Shown piece after piece: positions 1 through 11,065 of a stretch of 25,214 nucleotides of DNA. The translations under genes and the position numbers were made by a program. This DNA is from Hymenopellis radicata. Its lineage: Eukaryota; Basidiomycota; Agaricomycetes; Agaricales; Physalacriaceae. The stretch is taken from the NCBI GenBank assembly GCA_015501595.1, contig JADNRX010000727.1:1-25214 (forward strand). Reading direction: 5' to 3'. The notes beneath the pieces were generated by a model. That model had not been told where the DNA came from, did no database searches, and saw nothing but the letters and a program-made list of their open reading frames with translations. Numbering within the stretch: the stretch's first letter is position 1; every line of letters starts with the position of its first letter.

Positions 1-347
1 CTAATACGCATGATGGCTCGAAGATCGTCGCGCAGCATTGACAACCTCTGATCTCACTACTGCTGTTTTACTTGGCCGTCCGTGTTGTCAACTGATCAAT
101 CCTAAGGGTTAGTACACTACATTAGCGGACAACATCGTACGCGTAAGCCTCTTCCCTCGATCTGCGAATCAATATTCAACTGTATTCAGTATCTTGTCGG
201 AATTCAACAATACTGCGGACACGTCGCAACTAGTAACCCATACTCCTATCGGCGCACTTGTTGTGAAAATCAACTATGTTGGGCTCGGACTGGCAAGCTG
301 GACAGTACTAATTTACGGAACTATCATGTATGAGTCCATTGTTCCTC
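1..347. other. No gene recognised (left edge)
   Basis: Downstream flank of the first F-box pseudogene. The one plus-strand frame here opens with TTG rather than ATG and has no recognisable composition. I see no RNA gene or repeat. Confidence 0.5.
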
Positions 348-2011
348 TCAATCTTCAACGACATAGCTTCTGTCCAATCGTACGACTTCTATACCATCAA
401 CAATAAACTCATTGAGCCAGTCCTCGTGTGGAAGTACTATTCTTTCTAGGGGTGGGCAAAGACGATTCTGTAAGACTGCAATCAATCGGTGGCAGAGGAC
501 AAAGTGTAGGAGGAGATATTTACCAGCGAGTGTGACTCCACGATGCGCCGTATCGAATCGAGAGCTTCGTGGTCGGCAAAGCCGCACTCGTGGAGATCGA
601 GAGTCTTAAGAGACGGCAACAGGACCGCGCCTCCTTCTGCGCCCCCCACAGTAAGACCGTCCAGAAACTCTGTGGTGACAGTTTCGTCCTTCAGCTCAAA
701 CTCTTCAACACCGGACATGGGACGCAGGAACTTGAGCAGCATTCTGGTTCCACCAATGTAATCCGGCTGGCGCGAAGGCTCCGTCATGGAGCAAGTAATG
801 CGGAGACTTGAAAGTCGATGGAAGTCAGGGTGTGGAACGAGGGCCGTGCAATACACTGGACGACGAGTTGCGAAGTTAACAGTAAGGCGGCAAATGGATG
901 GAATCCGCCAAAAATATGGAGAAACGTCTCGATCTCGTGCGCGTCGTGGTCATTGTTAAGCTCAAGACGCTTTAGGGCCGGGAGAGTGATCAAACGTCCA
1001 GAGAGATCCTCAAGAAAAGAAGTAGTGACGAAGGCGATTGTCATTGTTAACTTCTTCTATGCTGGTTAATTGTTGGAGACTAGGAAGGAAATCGGACTCC
1101 AACTGGCCGAAATAGCATGACAGTCTCGATAGCTTGCTCCAAGGAAACTCGCCAAGGGTTCTGTACGCATCACCATCAGTCTCCGAGGGGTATAAATCCA
1201 TGATTCTGACGTTCTGGACATCTCTGAAAGTGTCCACAGGGACATCTGTTCCATCGCCCGGAAACGCGTCACGTACACCCAACTCCTGCAATAATGGAAA
1301 TTCACATCCGTACAAGGACTGCAATGACGGCGATGACATGTGAGCGTTTAGTATCCGCCAGCGCGTCGTGCTTTCCTTCAAGAGAGGCATTAAAGGGTGA
1401 TCGCCAATGTCCATTTCTCCGCTTACGATATTGACACAGAGGTCAAGCTTGGCGGACCTTTCGAAGAGCAACGAGCCCACGAAAGAGCATTGTCGAGGGG
1501 AGAAACTGGTATATCGTGTGAAATCGAGGTACATCACCGACCACAAGCGTGGAAGGGAAAGGGCAATTTCTCGCCACCGATGGGAGACGTGGGAGATGTT
1601 CCAGGGATGGTTTAGAGGGCAGAGGCTGTTGAAATTCGTGCCACTCCAAGACCAGTCAACCTCGTGATGGTCCCACGCTCGGGGTACAGCAAAGGAAGAT
1701 CTCCGTGAGGATATCCTGAGGGAGGGATCGCATGGGATGAAGAATTCTCTTCGCGTCGGCGATCCTACGCGACGCGGTCTCCTGCAAACCCATCAGTGCA
1801 GAAAGTGTCTCTTGGGCTTTTATTATCTGGGGCTGCAGAGGATCAATGTATGCAGACGATTCTTGGACAATTTGACGCAGGCCGGCAACTTCGCTTCATT
1901 CGGGGGAGCGTTCACGGAGAGAAGCTCCGAGACGCGGGGCGACGGGGGTATTTCAGATGGAAGAGGGTGCTCAGTGAGCAGCTCACAGGTAGGACAAGGG
2001 GACTGGGACAT
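348..2011 (-). pseudogene. F-box protein pseudogene (copy 1), two exons, several frameshifts
   Basis: Reads from a true ATG at 2009-2011 (MSQSPCPTC) towards lower coordinates. Relative to the copies at 4386-6072 and 9087-10794 it has, in order, the N-terminal CPTC motif, a coiled-coil stretch, the F-box core (HPMRSLPQDILTEIFLCC, about 1700-1750), the NHPWNISHV..RWR segment (about 1590-1620) and the repeat-like C-terminal half. The frame changes at about 1905, 1670, 1050 and 850, so no full-length product is possible. The last intron is canonical (468-523, GT-AG). It joins an exon 348-467 of 39 codons plus stop, matching the terminal exon of the paralogues (NRLCPPLERIVLP against ARPCAVLGRIELP). 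Known role of the family: the F-box binds Skp1 in SCF ubiquitin ligases and the rest selects substrate. Decay is the simplest reading; read or assembly error is possible. Confidence 0.8.
468..523 (-). other. Conserved last intron of F-box copy 1
   Basis: GTAAAT donor at 523 and TTACAG acceptor at 468, phase 0. It occupies the same place as the introns at 4503-4549 and 9207-9263 in the paralogues, just after a Ser/Arg-rich segment. This shared position supports common descent of the three genes. Confidence 0.75.
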
Positions 2012-2400
2012 TTCGAGGAAAGAGGAGCTTCGTGGTTGTAAGGGGTGTCAGCGACGCGGTCCAAAGGCTGCGTAGAGCAACATAATCAGATTTTGCTTTA
2101 ATGCACGTCCGTGAATGTCAAGACTGACCTGGCACTGTAAGTCCCGCACTTTTTCAGGACCGTTACTTGCTTTCAATTTGAAGTCTGTTAAGCACCGAAA
2201 AAAAAAGTGCCACAAGAGTCGGTTATCTAACAAAAGCAACGGGAAACAGTCAACATGGAAGTTTCTGCAAAGAGTGGCCTTGCACGTGGGTCGATGTAAA
2301 CCTCTCACGTGGTTTCTTTCGCTCAACGCCAATGCCAGTACTAGTGCCAGTCAATCAGATCTATTGTATTTGCATATCATTCAACGTAACAAGAGAGGAT
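2012..2400. other. Intergenic, 389 bp
   Basis: Lies between the ATG of F-box copy 1 and the stop of the oxidoreductase, so it should hold the promoter of the former and the 3' end of the latter. A run of nine A residues is at about 2200. I found no other structure. Confidence 0.5.
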
Positions 2401-4055
2401 TCAGATACGGTCTTCAAGCTTTGCTCTCTTCCACCTCTTCTCCGTCGCTCGATATATCTCAGGAAACCAAGTCGACAACTTTTCCTCCTCTTCTCGTCCG
2501 AGAATCATCGACGCCAATGCCTTGCCACTGATCCAGGCATGCGTCATCCCCTCTCCAGTAAACCCCGCCACAATCCACTCCGCATGGTCCTTGAAAGTCG
2601 GTCTCCCAGAAATTTTGCTAGGAAGTTTCCCTACCCACGGCATCATATCCGCCGATATACCCAATATCCCACTCCACGCCTTCTTCACCCTGCCTGCCTC
2701 AAACTGCGAATCCTGTTCGTCTTCTGTGCTTTCTCCACCCCAGTGCTCACCAAAGTACGTCGCAAGTGCGCCTCCAAGGTACGCCTGGTCGGAAAGTGCA
2801 TAGATCGGTCGTCGACACATCCGATGGCATCGAAGAAGGCGGATCCTCCAACCTCGGCGGCTACACCAGCGCCGAACATGAATTCTGCCTGAGGAGTTTT
2901 ACCAAAGCTTGAAGAGGGCGTCTGAGGTTGTTGGGTTAGATAATCCCATTTGTCTTCGTTCGTTGAATAATAGAAAACAAAGGAGCGCGTTCCCAGCCAG
3001 CTCGACCTTGCGTAGCCGTTGAATGGGAGGTATTGTCGCGGGTAAGGACATGGCCTAAGCCAGTACCTGGACGCTGTGCTGTCATATGGCCGCGCAAGGG
3101 AACAATCTTGCGCCGCATGGGCTTGACGAGATGTGACGTCCAGGCATTACTCGCATGCACGATGTGTTTAGCGGTTATCGTACCGCGTATGGTGACGACT
3201 GTATATAAGCCAGCAGAGCATTCAATGTTGGTACACGGTGTGTGGGTGTATAGTTTGAATCTAGGCAATAAGATTAGAAAGATGATGGAAACAAGAACAC
3301 AGCTCCTCACGAAGGATATGACTTCAGCAAGCGCGCGAGGATGCCAGTGACTAGACGATAAGGATGTATTGCGCCGCCATTTGTCTTGATAGCGCCGCAT
3401 ACTCTGTCGCAAAGCTGCAAGTCACATAGAGCCTCGGGTCCTTCCAGCACTTCCCACAATCCATTCTCCTCCGGCATCGCCTTCAAAAAGTATTCCAGTT
3501 TCAGTTTCATACGCTCGAACACAGAGAGCTCAAAGAAAGCGTCATACGTGTCGACCTCTCGGCATTGACTGTACTCCAAAAGCCCCTCCTCTTCTGCGAC
3601 CCGCGATAGTGCCTGTAGATGTGCCCGCCGAAACCTGACGATGCGCTTGGCCGTCTCCACCCCAACATCCTTTTCCAGTGCCTGATAGTCATGGTACAAC
3701 TGTGGCGTAATGTGCCCACCGTTCCGCGCCGTTGCGCCCGAACATACGTCGCGCGCCTCAAGCATCACAACTGTGCGCTCCTTCCCAGTCAGATGTAACT
3801 TATCGAGGAACTCCCGTGCAAAAGAGGTCCCGGCTATTCCAGACCCAATGATGACCACATCCGCAGACGTCGGCAAGCATTCTTCTGCACCGTGTCGCGC
3901 CAGCGGAGAGGGTGGGCTGGCCCAGAATGGTGTCAGGGGATTGGGCAAGGGAGCCCAGGAGATAAGGAGAGCTTCTTGTCGAGCTCATTGTAGGACGCAG
4001 CAAGTTGGCGCAGCGTCTCAAAAGTCAAGCGTATTTTGGAAAGGAGGGTACCCAT
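2401..4055 (-). pseudogene. FAD-dependent oxidoreductase (D-amino-acid oxidase/DAO type), frameshifted
   Basis: Starts at the ATG 4053-4055 (MGTLLSKIRL). Exon 1 is 3311-4055, intron 3261-3310 (GTGAGG to CCTAG), exon 2 2401-3260. The N-terminal Rossmann motif VVIIGSGIAGTSFA (about residues 67-80) binds FAD and is followed by ARDVCSGATARNGGH. The C-terminal WIVAGFTGEGMTHAW segment is the conserved FAD-binding tail of the glycine/D-amino-acid oxidase (DAO) fold. The family oxidises amines of amino acids using FAD and oxygen; the substrate here cannot be told. The frame breaks three times: near 3945 (a missing C would restore PGLPCPNPLTPFW), near 2995-3020 (before WLGTRSFVFYY) and near 2798-2815 (before YALSDQAYLGG). 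Homologous residues lie on both sides of each break with no room for an intron. I read it as a recently inactivated gene; sequencing indels are the alternative. Confidence 0.8.
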
Positions 4056-4385
4056 CCTCACCGTGGAAGACGGATGTGAGCGCGAATGAGTTGGCTCGGC
4101 AACCTGTCTGTCATCACCGGCAAGGTTTCTTTTCCACGCGCTGCAAAGGTTTCAAATTGAGAACTCGGACTTGAAACTCGTCACTTACAACTATAGATCG
4201 TTGTTGTGGCGGGAAGTCGAAGAAAAACGCGAGCGTTCAGATCTACATATTTTGAACTCCGACATGCCGCGCCGAGGCAATAACGCTATACGACGACCCG
4301 ACACGCTTGGACTTCTATCATCCATATCGTAGGAAATCCGAGTGACAATTCTTCACAAATGTTACGAAAGTAAGACCATGTTTCG
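4056..4385. other. Intergenic, 330 bp
   Basis: Between the stop of F-box copy 2 and the oxidoreductase ATG; both genes are on the minus strand. It should carry the oxidoreductase promoter. No clear TATA box, repeat or RNA gene seen. Confidence 0.45.
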
Positions 4386-6072
4386 TTATCTGGCTACTTC
4401 GACTTCCATTGAGATGGCTGTCCACTGCTCGTGGAGACCTGAAGTGTTGTCGAACAGGTCGTTGGGAAGCTCAATCCTTCCAAGCACTGCACAAGGACGA
4501 GCCTGTAGGACTTAGGTCAGCAAGGAAAAAATGAGACTATGAGACTTACTAGGTCGGGGTCTACGCGCGCCGTACAGCGTCGCGACTCGGCGATGCGCAA
4601 TAGTGAATTGCGGGCATCAGCGCTGTTGACAAAGGTGCATTCGTGAAGATCCAACGCGCGCAAAGATGGCAAGAGTGTAGTTCCTTTCACCCATCCCTTC
4701 GCAACAAGGCCATCGAGAAATTCTGTTGAAACCTCGTCCTTCAACTGAAAGTATTCCACCCCGGTCATAAGGCTAAGAATTTGAGCAACGTCTTCGTGCC
4801 TCCAATATAGTCCCATCCTGCATAATCTTCCCCTTCAGGAATCAGACCCATGGAGCATTCAATCTGCAGACTTGTGACGCGACGGAGATCAGGGTGCGAA
4901 CGAAGGTAAGGCTGGAAACAGATGAAATGTGCGGGAAAGGTGAGTGCGAGGTGTCGAATGGACGGAACGCGCAAGTGATGAAGGAACTCCGCCAAAGTGC
5001 CCGGACTGCCATCGAGATACTCGGTTATATCAATGCGTTGGAGCATCGGAAGAGAAACCACTAGGTCCATAGCAACATTGACATAAACCATGCCAATCTT
5101 CATCGTCAACTCTTCAAGACCAGCCGAACGCTCAAGGATTGACATGAACTGGTGCTCCGCCGTAAATGAATAGCACGATAGCTTGGTCACTATGCTCCAA
5201 GGAAAGGGACCGACTATAATGTAGGACTCGTCTGGGCCAGCAGTGTGGTAGAAACTGACAGTTCTCACATTTGCAACATTCCTGAAGATGTCGATGTAGT
5301 AGTCGGTGCTGTCGGTCCCACCCTGGTACCCGATACCAAGTTCTCGCAACATTGGGAATTCCCATCCTGAGAAGGATTGTAAAGACCACGATGGTAGATG
5401 CACGTTCAGAGTCCTCCAGCGCGGTGCGCTCGCCTCTAGGAAACCCGTTAAAGGGTGATCAACGATGCCCTCTTCCCCGCCACCGAGATTCATTGAGAGG
5501 TCCATATTGGCGGACCGCTCAAACAACAGGCTGCCCTTGTAGACGCATTGCCGGTTCGTTAGATTTGTGTATTGTCCGAAATTGAGATATATCGTAGACC
5601 AGAGACGGGGGAGGGCAAGCGCAGTCTTTCGCCACCTGCGGCAGACATGGGATAAGTTCCAAGGGTGGTTGTGAGGACAAAGCGTATCGAATTCCGGGTC
5701 ATATTCTTCAAAGTCGCGCATTGTTTCATCTATGGTTGGGGTGCAAAGGAGAAAGATTTCGGCAAGAAGGTCTTGGGGAAGCGACCGGATGGGATGAAGA
5801 ATATTTTTGACGTCGACAAGCCGACGCAACGTGTTGTCGCGTAAGGCTTGGAGAGTGGAAACCGTTTCTTGGGCTGTATTGAGCTGGTCCTGAAGGGATT
5901 CCACGAGCGCTGAAGACTCCTGTACCATTCGACGCAAATCGTTGATTTCAGCATCATCCCGCGGAGGAGTGTTGACGGAGAGCAGCTCTAAAACGCCTGG
6001 CGAAGACGGTGTATCAATCAACGAGGGTTCTGTTCTGAGGACGCCACATGTCGGACAGCATATTTGTGACAG
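4386..6072 (-). CDS. F-box domain protein (copy 2), near-intact but with one frameshift
   Basis: A 418-codon open frame (4765-6021) holds a coiled coil (about residues 23-73), the F-box (HPIRSLPQDLLAEIFLLC, about 75-95) and the NHPWNLSHVCRRWR segment, then a long C-terminal substrate-recognition region. The frame extends upstream without an ATG to 6072, where CTG replaces the ATG of copy 1 (LSQICCPTCG against MSQSPCPTCE). It may therefore start at an internal ATG or be untranslated. At about 4763-4780 one missing base moves the frame; translation would otherwise continue LMTGVEYFQLKDE. Exon 1 ends at 4550, the intron is 4503-4549 (GTAAGT to CTACAG), and exon 2 is 4386-4502 (38 codons plus stop). 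The F-box should dock on Skp1 of an SCF ubiquitin ligase; the target is unknown. A truncated product ending at 4765 is possible. Confidence 0.75.
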
Positions 6073-6500
6073 CTCTAACGAGGTAAACGCGTCAAGTCGC
6101 GAGAGTCAAAAAGGGAAAACCAACACTTGCCAAGTAAAAATGGCTAAAGGGCCACAAGGATTTATCGGCTACTTGGACAGTCTGGAATAGACAAGAGGTC
6201 TTAATGATGGGAGTATCTGAGCTGGAAAAATGCATAATCAGCATATGTGTCCACCCAGCCAGCCTGGAAGAGGCCAAGCTGAAGGTTGGAGCGTACGCGT
6301 CTAAATGAGGGTAACAGAGCCGGAAGAGCAGTTAACACGAATTACTCGCCGAGGATTGACGAGAGCAGGAAAGAGTTGACGCGTTCGTTGTAGGAAAACA
6401 AGGAAGGAAGTGTCCGTGAGGTCAAATTTGTCCACGGAAAAACGGCCCGGGAAGCCGGCCTCGACAGCAATCTCAGCGCACTATGTACTCTGCATCACGG
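6073..6500. other. Intergenic, upstream of F-box copy 2
   Basis: Expected promoter region of copy 2. I see no convincing gene, repeat or RNA in it. The open frames across it use non-ATG starts and lack family resemblance. Confidence 0.45.
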
Positions 6501-6817
6501 ACCGGCCGGCGAGGAATAAGCCAAGGACGAGCTGTGTATGTTGTAGAAGAGCTCAAGATTGTCAAAGTACGTGTACAGTATGGTAGACAAACGCCCAGAA
6601 TCATCGCGTGCTTCGATACCTACAAGGGGTCCAATCTCTTCCCCATAACCATGCTCCCGATTCGACACCCAACCTCAACGGAGAACCAATTGCAGCGGAG
6701 CAGACATCATATGCTGTCGGTTGGCGTTGACCGTCTCCAATGACCTCCAAGCTTTGGAGAGTATCAAGCGTTGCAAGACGGCACAAGGAGAAGCCTAAGT
6801 AATAAAACGAGACCAGC
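6501..6817. repeat. Direct repeat A (partner at 8901-9223)
   Basis: About 317 bp that align with 8901-9223 in the same orientation at roughly 90% identity by eye. Small indels separate them: a 14-nt insertion in the right copy near 8920, 2 nt in the left copy near 6575 and 5 nt in the left copy near 6797. Both begin at ACCGGCCGGCGAGGAATAAG and end at CGAGACCAG. The block contains the terminal exon and 3' flank of an F-box gene. Confidence 0.85.
6675..6794 (-). pseudogene. Orphan terminal exon of an F-box gene
   Basis: Within repeat A, minus strand. A splice acceptor (CTTAG) is followed by 39 open codons and TGA. The reading ASPCAVLQRLIL.. matches the last exon of F-box copy 3 (9087-9206, also 39 codons plus stop), with substitutions such as SKAWRSLE for PEAWRSFE. 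No exon 1 lies upstream; the monooxygenase gene is there instead. It is the remnant of a fourth F-box copy or of a partial duplication. Confidence 0.75.
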
Positions 6818-6957
6818 CATCGACCTCACTCACGATCTTTGGTTCACGGAAACCGAGAAGCGGACGTTCTTCCTGGCTGAGGCTGGGCTTATGTTTACAT
6901 CACACTTACGATTTTTACGGAGTTACAGTGGTCCTAACGACCAATCGTTTGGTTGTA

Positions 6958-8704
6958 CTAATCCGCATTGAACACTGAAATTATCGCGGCTTCGGCTTCT
7001 TCCTTGGGACTGCCAATGAACAGCCATCGATTCGAATTCCCTTCAATATATGCCTTCAGTCGATCGAGAGCGTCGTACTCCGGATCCTTCATGAATCTGT
7101 CGAGGGATCAGAACTAAGAGCCCGAACCGTTCAGCGAGAAACTGACTGGTGCATTTTGCCTGTCTGTGAGGAGTGTACAATAACCTCGTTCGCTCGAGTT
7201 AGGCGTGCTTGTTCGTATGCCTTCAAAGCCTTGGGAATCGTTTGAGCTGTTGCATATGATGATCCCAATGCTAAGGCCAACGTGTACGCATCCTTTCACA
7301 GATCAGTCAACCTAAGCTTGCTCAATTCAATTATTGACTGGTAGGTGCTGACCTCGATTGACTGATTCGCACCCTGGCCGGCGTGGGGTTGCGTGGCGTG
7401 AGCGGCATCGCCAAGGACTGCCACGTTTCCATGGGCATAAAACGGCAACGGGTCCAGCTCATGGATCGCCCAGCGAGAGGGACTCTTGATGCACTTAATG
7501 TTCCACGTTAGATAATTTGATGTACGTACATCGATAGCTTACCTTCAGTAAAGCGATAGCTTCCTCTTCAAATCCGTCGTAAGCCTATCGTCCCGAGAGT
7601 CAGCGAGCAGCTTCAAAGGATGTCTTATCAATCCTCACCTCTAACATCTCCTCCTGAGGAACCGGTTCAATCCAGGGTTTGTCTTGGGGCCATGTTCTCT
7701 CATCATCTTTGAGGGTGCCCGCTGCGGCGGCGGCTTTGTGCTCCGGCAAAACATTCTTGGAAACGAAGGCGACCACGTTGATCTTTTTTCCCATGGCGAT
7801 TGGGAAAACGACAAGGTGCGCGTTCCTTCCACAATACTGCATGAAGAGTGAATCAAGAGGATACAAAATTCTTTGACTGCACGTACCATAATACGGTCTT
7901 TGGTGCATCGGTGCGGTTCTCCTGAGATGGCCGCGACTTCGTCTGCAGAAACGAGGCCGCGGTATGCTACCATTCCACTCCAACGCGGCAAAGCGTGTTT
8001 CAAGATTCGGGCTTTCTCTGCATCGTCGGTTTCCAAAGCTGCCCGTTCCGCTAGCATGCACTGTCGCGTGGGACTCTTAATGCCGTCTGCGCCTATTAAA
8101 ACAGAAGAAGTCGCCGTACTCCCATCCGCAAAGTGCATCGTCACTTGACCGTTTGTCGCGTCGTTTTCGTAGCGCACAAGTCGCTTCTTGAAGTGAATGC
8201 ATTGATTTCGGACGTGCTCCGGGAGCAACGAAACTAGGAGTGTGAGTAACTGGGCACGGTGGTAGTTGCCTGAGCCTTTCAAGTCGGTCGCATAGAATCT
8301 GCGTGCAAATTGTTTTCCTGTAGGATACAAGTCTGCTTTGCGGTAATCCCAAGCATTTGCTATAAGTGCGAATTCAGTCTAAGCTAGCATTGCTAAAAGC
8401 AAACCGCGTACCTGACAGTGATGAAGGTGTATTTATAGTTTCCAGAGCATCGATAAGCCCAAGATCCTCCAAAGCATACAGAGATCGCGCAAAGATGCCG
8501 ACGCCAGCACCAATTTCTTCAAATGCTCCGGCAGCTTCGTACAAATCGAAACGGATGTCAGGGTACTTGGAAAGGGCAAGAGCCAGGGTAATTCCTCCGA
8601 TGCCGCCGCCACTTTGAGCACCGTTGAGCGTACGGTCTAGTGTAAGCCATACGAACATAGCCCCACATGATTGCAACTGAAAATTTGGGATTTGAGGCGG
8701 TCAT
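6958..8704 (-). CDS. FAD-dependent aromatic monooxygenase (salicylate hydroxylase-like), intact
   Basis: Eight exons, all with consistent phase: 8667-8704, 8412-8611, 7887-8359, 7639-7836, 7543-7584, 7353-7493, 7147-7292 and 6958-7096. They give 458 aa from the ATG at 8702-8704. Splicing exon 1 to exon 2 creates the dinucleotide-binding GGGIGG motif (about residues 14-19). The DG motif (VLIGADGIKS, about 167-175) and the GD motif (VLGDAAHATQPHAGQG, about 343-358) follow, the three signatures of the p-hydroxybenzoate hydroxylase-type flavoprotein monooxygenases. These use NAD(P)H and oxygen to hydroxylate aromatic or similar substrates; 458 aa is normal for the group. The exact substrate cannot be read. 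It is the one clean gene of the left half and is framed by direct repeats 6501-6817 and 8901-9223. Confidence 0.92.
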
Positions 8705-8900
8705 TGCGCATACAAAAGAGTTCTCGAGAAGACGAAGAATGTAGAAGAGCTGAGCGCTAGCGTGAGCAAGGTGGTGGAAGGAAGGAAGAATGGCATCCCA
8801 GCGATTGTCGCTTCAACCGCCGAGTTCTGCGTGGTGCGCCAAATTACATGCCTCGTTATGACAACGTCTCCGTCCGGCACGTGCATGGCGCCGGCCACAG
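8705..8900. other. Intergenic, promoter side of the monooxygenase
   Basis: About 196 bp between the monooxygenase ATG and repeat B. A minus-strand frame stays open through it but opens with a non-ATG codon inside the F-box exon and shows no family features, so I do not call a gene. Confidence 0.4.
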
Positions 8901-9223
8901 ACCGGCCGGCGAGGAATAAGCTTAGCCAAGGACAGCAAGGACGAGCTGTGTATGTTGTAGAAGAGCTCAAGATTGTCAAAGTACGTGTACTATGGTAGAC
9001 AAACGCCCAGAACCATCGCGTGCTTCGATACCTACAAAGATTGCCATTTCTTCCCCATAACCATGCTCCCGATTCGACACCCAACCTCAACAGAAAACCA
9101 ATTGCAGCGGAGCGGACATGAGATCCTGTCGGTTGGCGTTGACCGTCTCGAATGACCTCCAAGCTTCGGGGAGTATCAAGCGTTGCAAGACGGCACAAGG
9201 AGAAGCCTATAAAACGAGACCAG
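8901..9223. repeat. Direct repeat B (partner at 6501-6817)
   Basis: Right copy of the ~320-bp direct repeat. It contains the genuine terminal exon (9087-9206), the splice acceptor and the 3' flank of F-box copy 3, so this is likely the source copy. Confidence 0.85.
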
Positions 9224-10794
9224 TCAACAAATGAGGGACTGCAATGGCCCGAGTCGACTGTACCTCCGAATTGACTGTACTTGTACGGCGCGACTGAACA
9301 ATGAGAAGGAGCAGCGCATCCCGATCGGATTCCTCAGCATTGTGAATTTGACATCCATGCAGGTCCAATTCCTGGAGCGACGGCAAGACTATCCCATCAT
9401 GCGCGTTTCTCTTCGCCTCGAGAGACTGCAGAAACTCGGAGGGCGTGTCTTCATCCTTCAATTGGAAATTTTCTACACCATGCATGAGCGTAAGAGCCTA
9501 AGCAACATTATGATGCGAGGAATGTAATCTGCCTGCGGAGTGTAGGCTGTCGGCTTCGCAGACATGCAACAGTCAATGAAAAGATCTGTGACTTGATGCA
9601 AGTCGGGATGTGAAGCGAGAGGGGTGAAACACATATAATATTCATGGTAGAAAGTGATTGTGAGGTGACGAAGTAATGGGGCGCTCAGGATATTGAGGAA
9701 TGCCGCCACAGAACCCATTCCCAATTCGCCCGCCGCGTTGTCTTCCGTTATATCGATGCGTTTCAGCGATGGAAGTGAGATTAAATCGTTCGGGCGGAAA
9801 CCGACAGTGGCAAAACCGAACATCAGTGTTAAGTCTTCAACATCTGTCGCTTGCTCGAGGACAGAGCGGAACGCACTCCCCAACATACATGAGTGGCACA
9901 GCAGCTTCGTCACATGGTTCCAAGGAAATGCGCCTAGAACGGATGATGATTCTTGTCCGCGGACGCCCCAGGAGCTGAAGAAATTGACAGTCCTGATGTT
10001 TGGCGCATCCGAAAAAGTATCAACCAGAGTATCATGGTCAGTTCCATCGACATAGGTTATGCTAAGTTCTTGTAACAATGGGAACGGGCATCCAGAAAAC
10101 GCCTGCAACGAACACGTCGGAATGCGGCTATGTAGTGTCCGCCACCGTGTCGTACTTGTCTCCAGGAACCCTGTCATAGGATGCTCCTCTTTCCCATTCA
10201 TGCCGCTCGAGAGTGTTATATCGAGATCCAAACTAGCAGACCTTTCGAACACCAACCCGCTCTTGAACGTGCATTGTCCATGAGACAGGGCTTCGTAATT
10301 CTCGAAATCAAGATATACCGTCGACCACAAGCGGGGAAGGGATAGTGTTACGTCTCTCCAGCGGCGAGAGACGTGTGATAAATTCCAAGGATGATTGCGT
10401 GGATTGAGGGTGTCATATCTCGGGTACCAAACTCTATGCCCGGTGTCGTATGGTACTGGGGTACAGAGGAGAAAAATTTCTGCGAGGATGTCTCGAGGGA
10501 GGTAACGTATGGGATGGAGAATGTTCTCGAGGTCGCCTAGCTTTTCTGACGCCGCCTCGTGCATGGCCCGGAGCGTAGAAAGCGTCTCTTCGGCCTTATC
10601 AATCTGCGCCTGAAGACATTCCACTGAGGCGGAGCGCTGCATCTCGATTTGACGTAGGTCGCCGACCTCGCTGTCGTCCGGGGCGGTGTTCACGCTGACA
10701 AGCTCCAAGACGCGAGGGAATGAGGCGCCTCCCAAGGGGCTGAGGGACCTCGTGAACTAAACAGTCCGCAAGTAGAGCACGGCTCCGGCAACAT
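9087..10794 (-). CDS. F-box domain protein (copy 3), long frame with two frameshifts
   Basis: The ATG at 10792-10794 gives MLPEPCSTCGLF, matching the N-terminal CxxC motif of copy 1. A one-base slip before about 10735 then leads into a 420-codon open frame (9473-10735). That frame has a coiled coil (residues about 20-72), the F-box (HPIRYLPRDILAEIFLLC) and the NHPWNLSHVSRRWRD segment. At about 9479-9503 the frame slips again; the other frame continues LMHGVENFQLKDED. Exon 1 ends at 9264, the intron is 9207-9263 and exon 2 is 9087-9206 (39 codons plus stop, TGA 9087-9089). Family role: Skp1-binding adaptor of SCF ubiquitin ligases. The downstream slip is at the same alignment position as in copy 2, which suggests a shared inactivating event. 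A truncated protein from an internal start cannot be excluded. Confidence 0.75.
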
Positions 10795-11065
10795 TTCTAG
10801 GAAGTAACGCGTGAGGTGGGCGCATTAAATGGGCGGAGAAGCGTGCCTCTGTCCGTCAACTAAGATAACAAGATCAAGTCGCTTTAGAATGTTTAATTAA
10901 AATTCGCTAAAAGCAAGCCGGAGTCAACGCACAGGGTGTCAGCTGCGAGTCCCTATAGAAGGCGAGGAGAATGGGTCGTTGATGACTGAAGGTTGTGGTG
11001 CAAGAGTCCTGTTGTCGTCCATCAATGCATCAATATTCAATCGAGAACGCCGGCGTTACTGCATC
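10795..11065. other. Intergenic between F-box copy 3 and the satellite
   Basis: Presumed promoter of F-box copy 3. An AT-rich patch lies at about 10885-10910. No gene or RNA seen. Confidence 0.45.

Noticed and set aside
8701..9198. 165-codon minus-strand frame next to the monooxygenase
   Set aside because: It opens with a non-ATG codon inside the terminal exon of F-box copy 3, in a different frame, and has no homologous part.
9496..9502. Ty1-like slippery heptamer CTT AGG C in F-box copy 3 as a programmed +1 frameshift site
   Set aside because: Restoring the frame there requires a -1 shift, not +1, and copy 2 lacks the heptamer at the same place.
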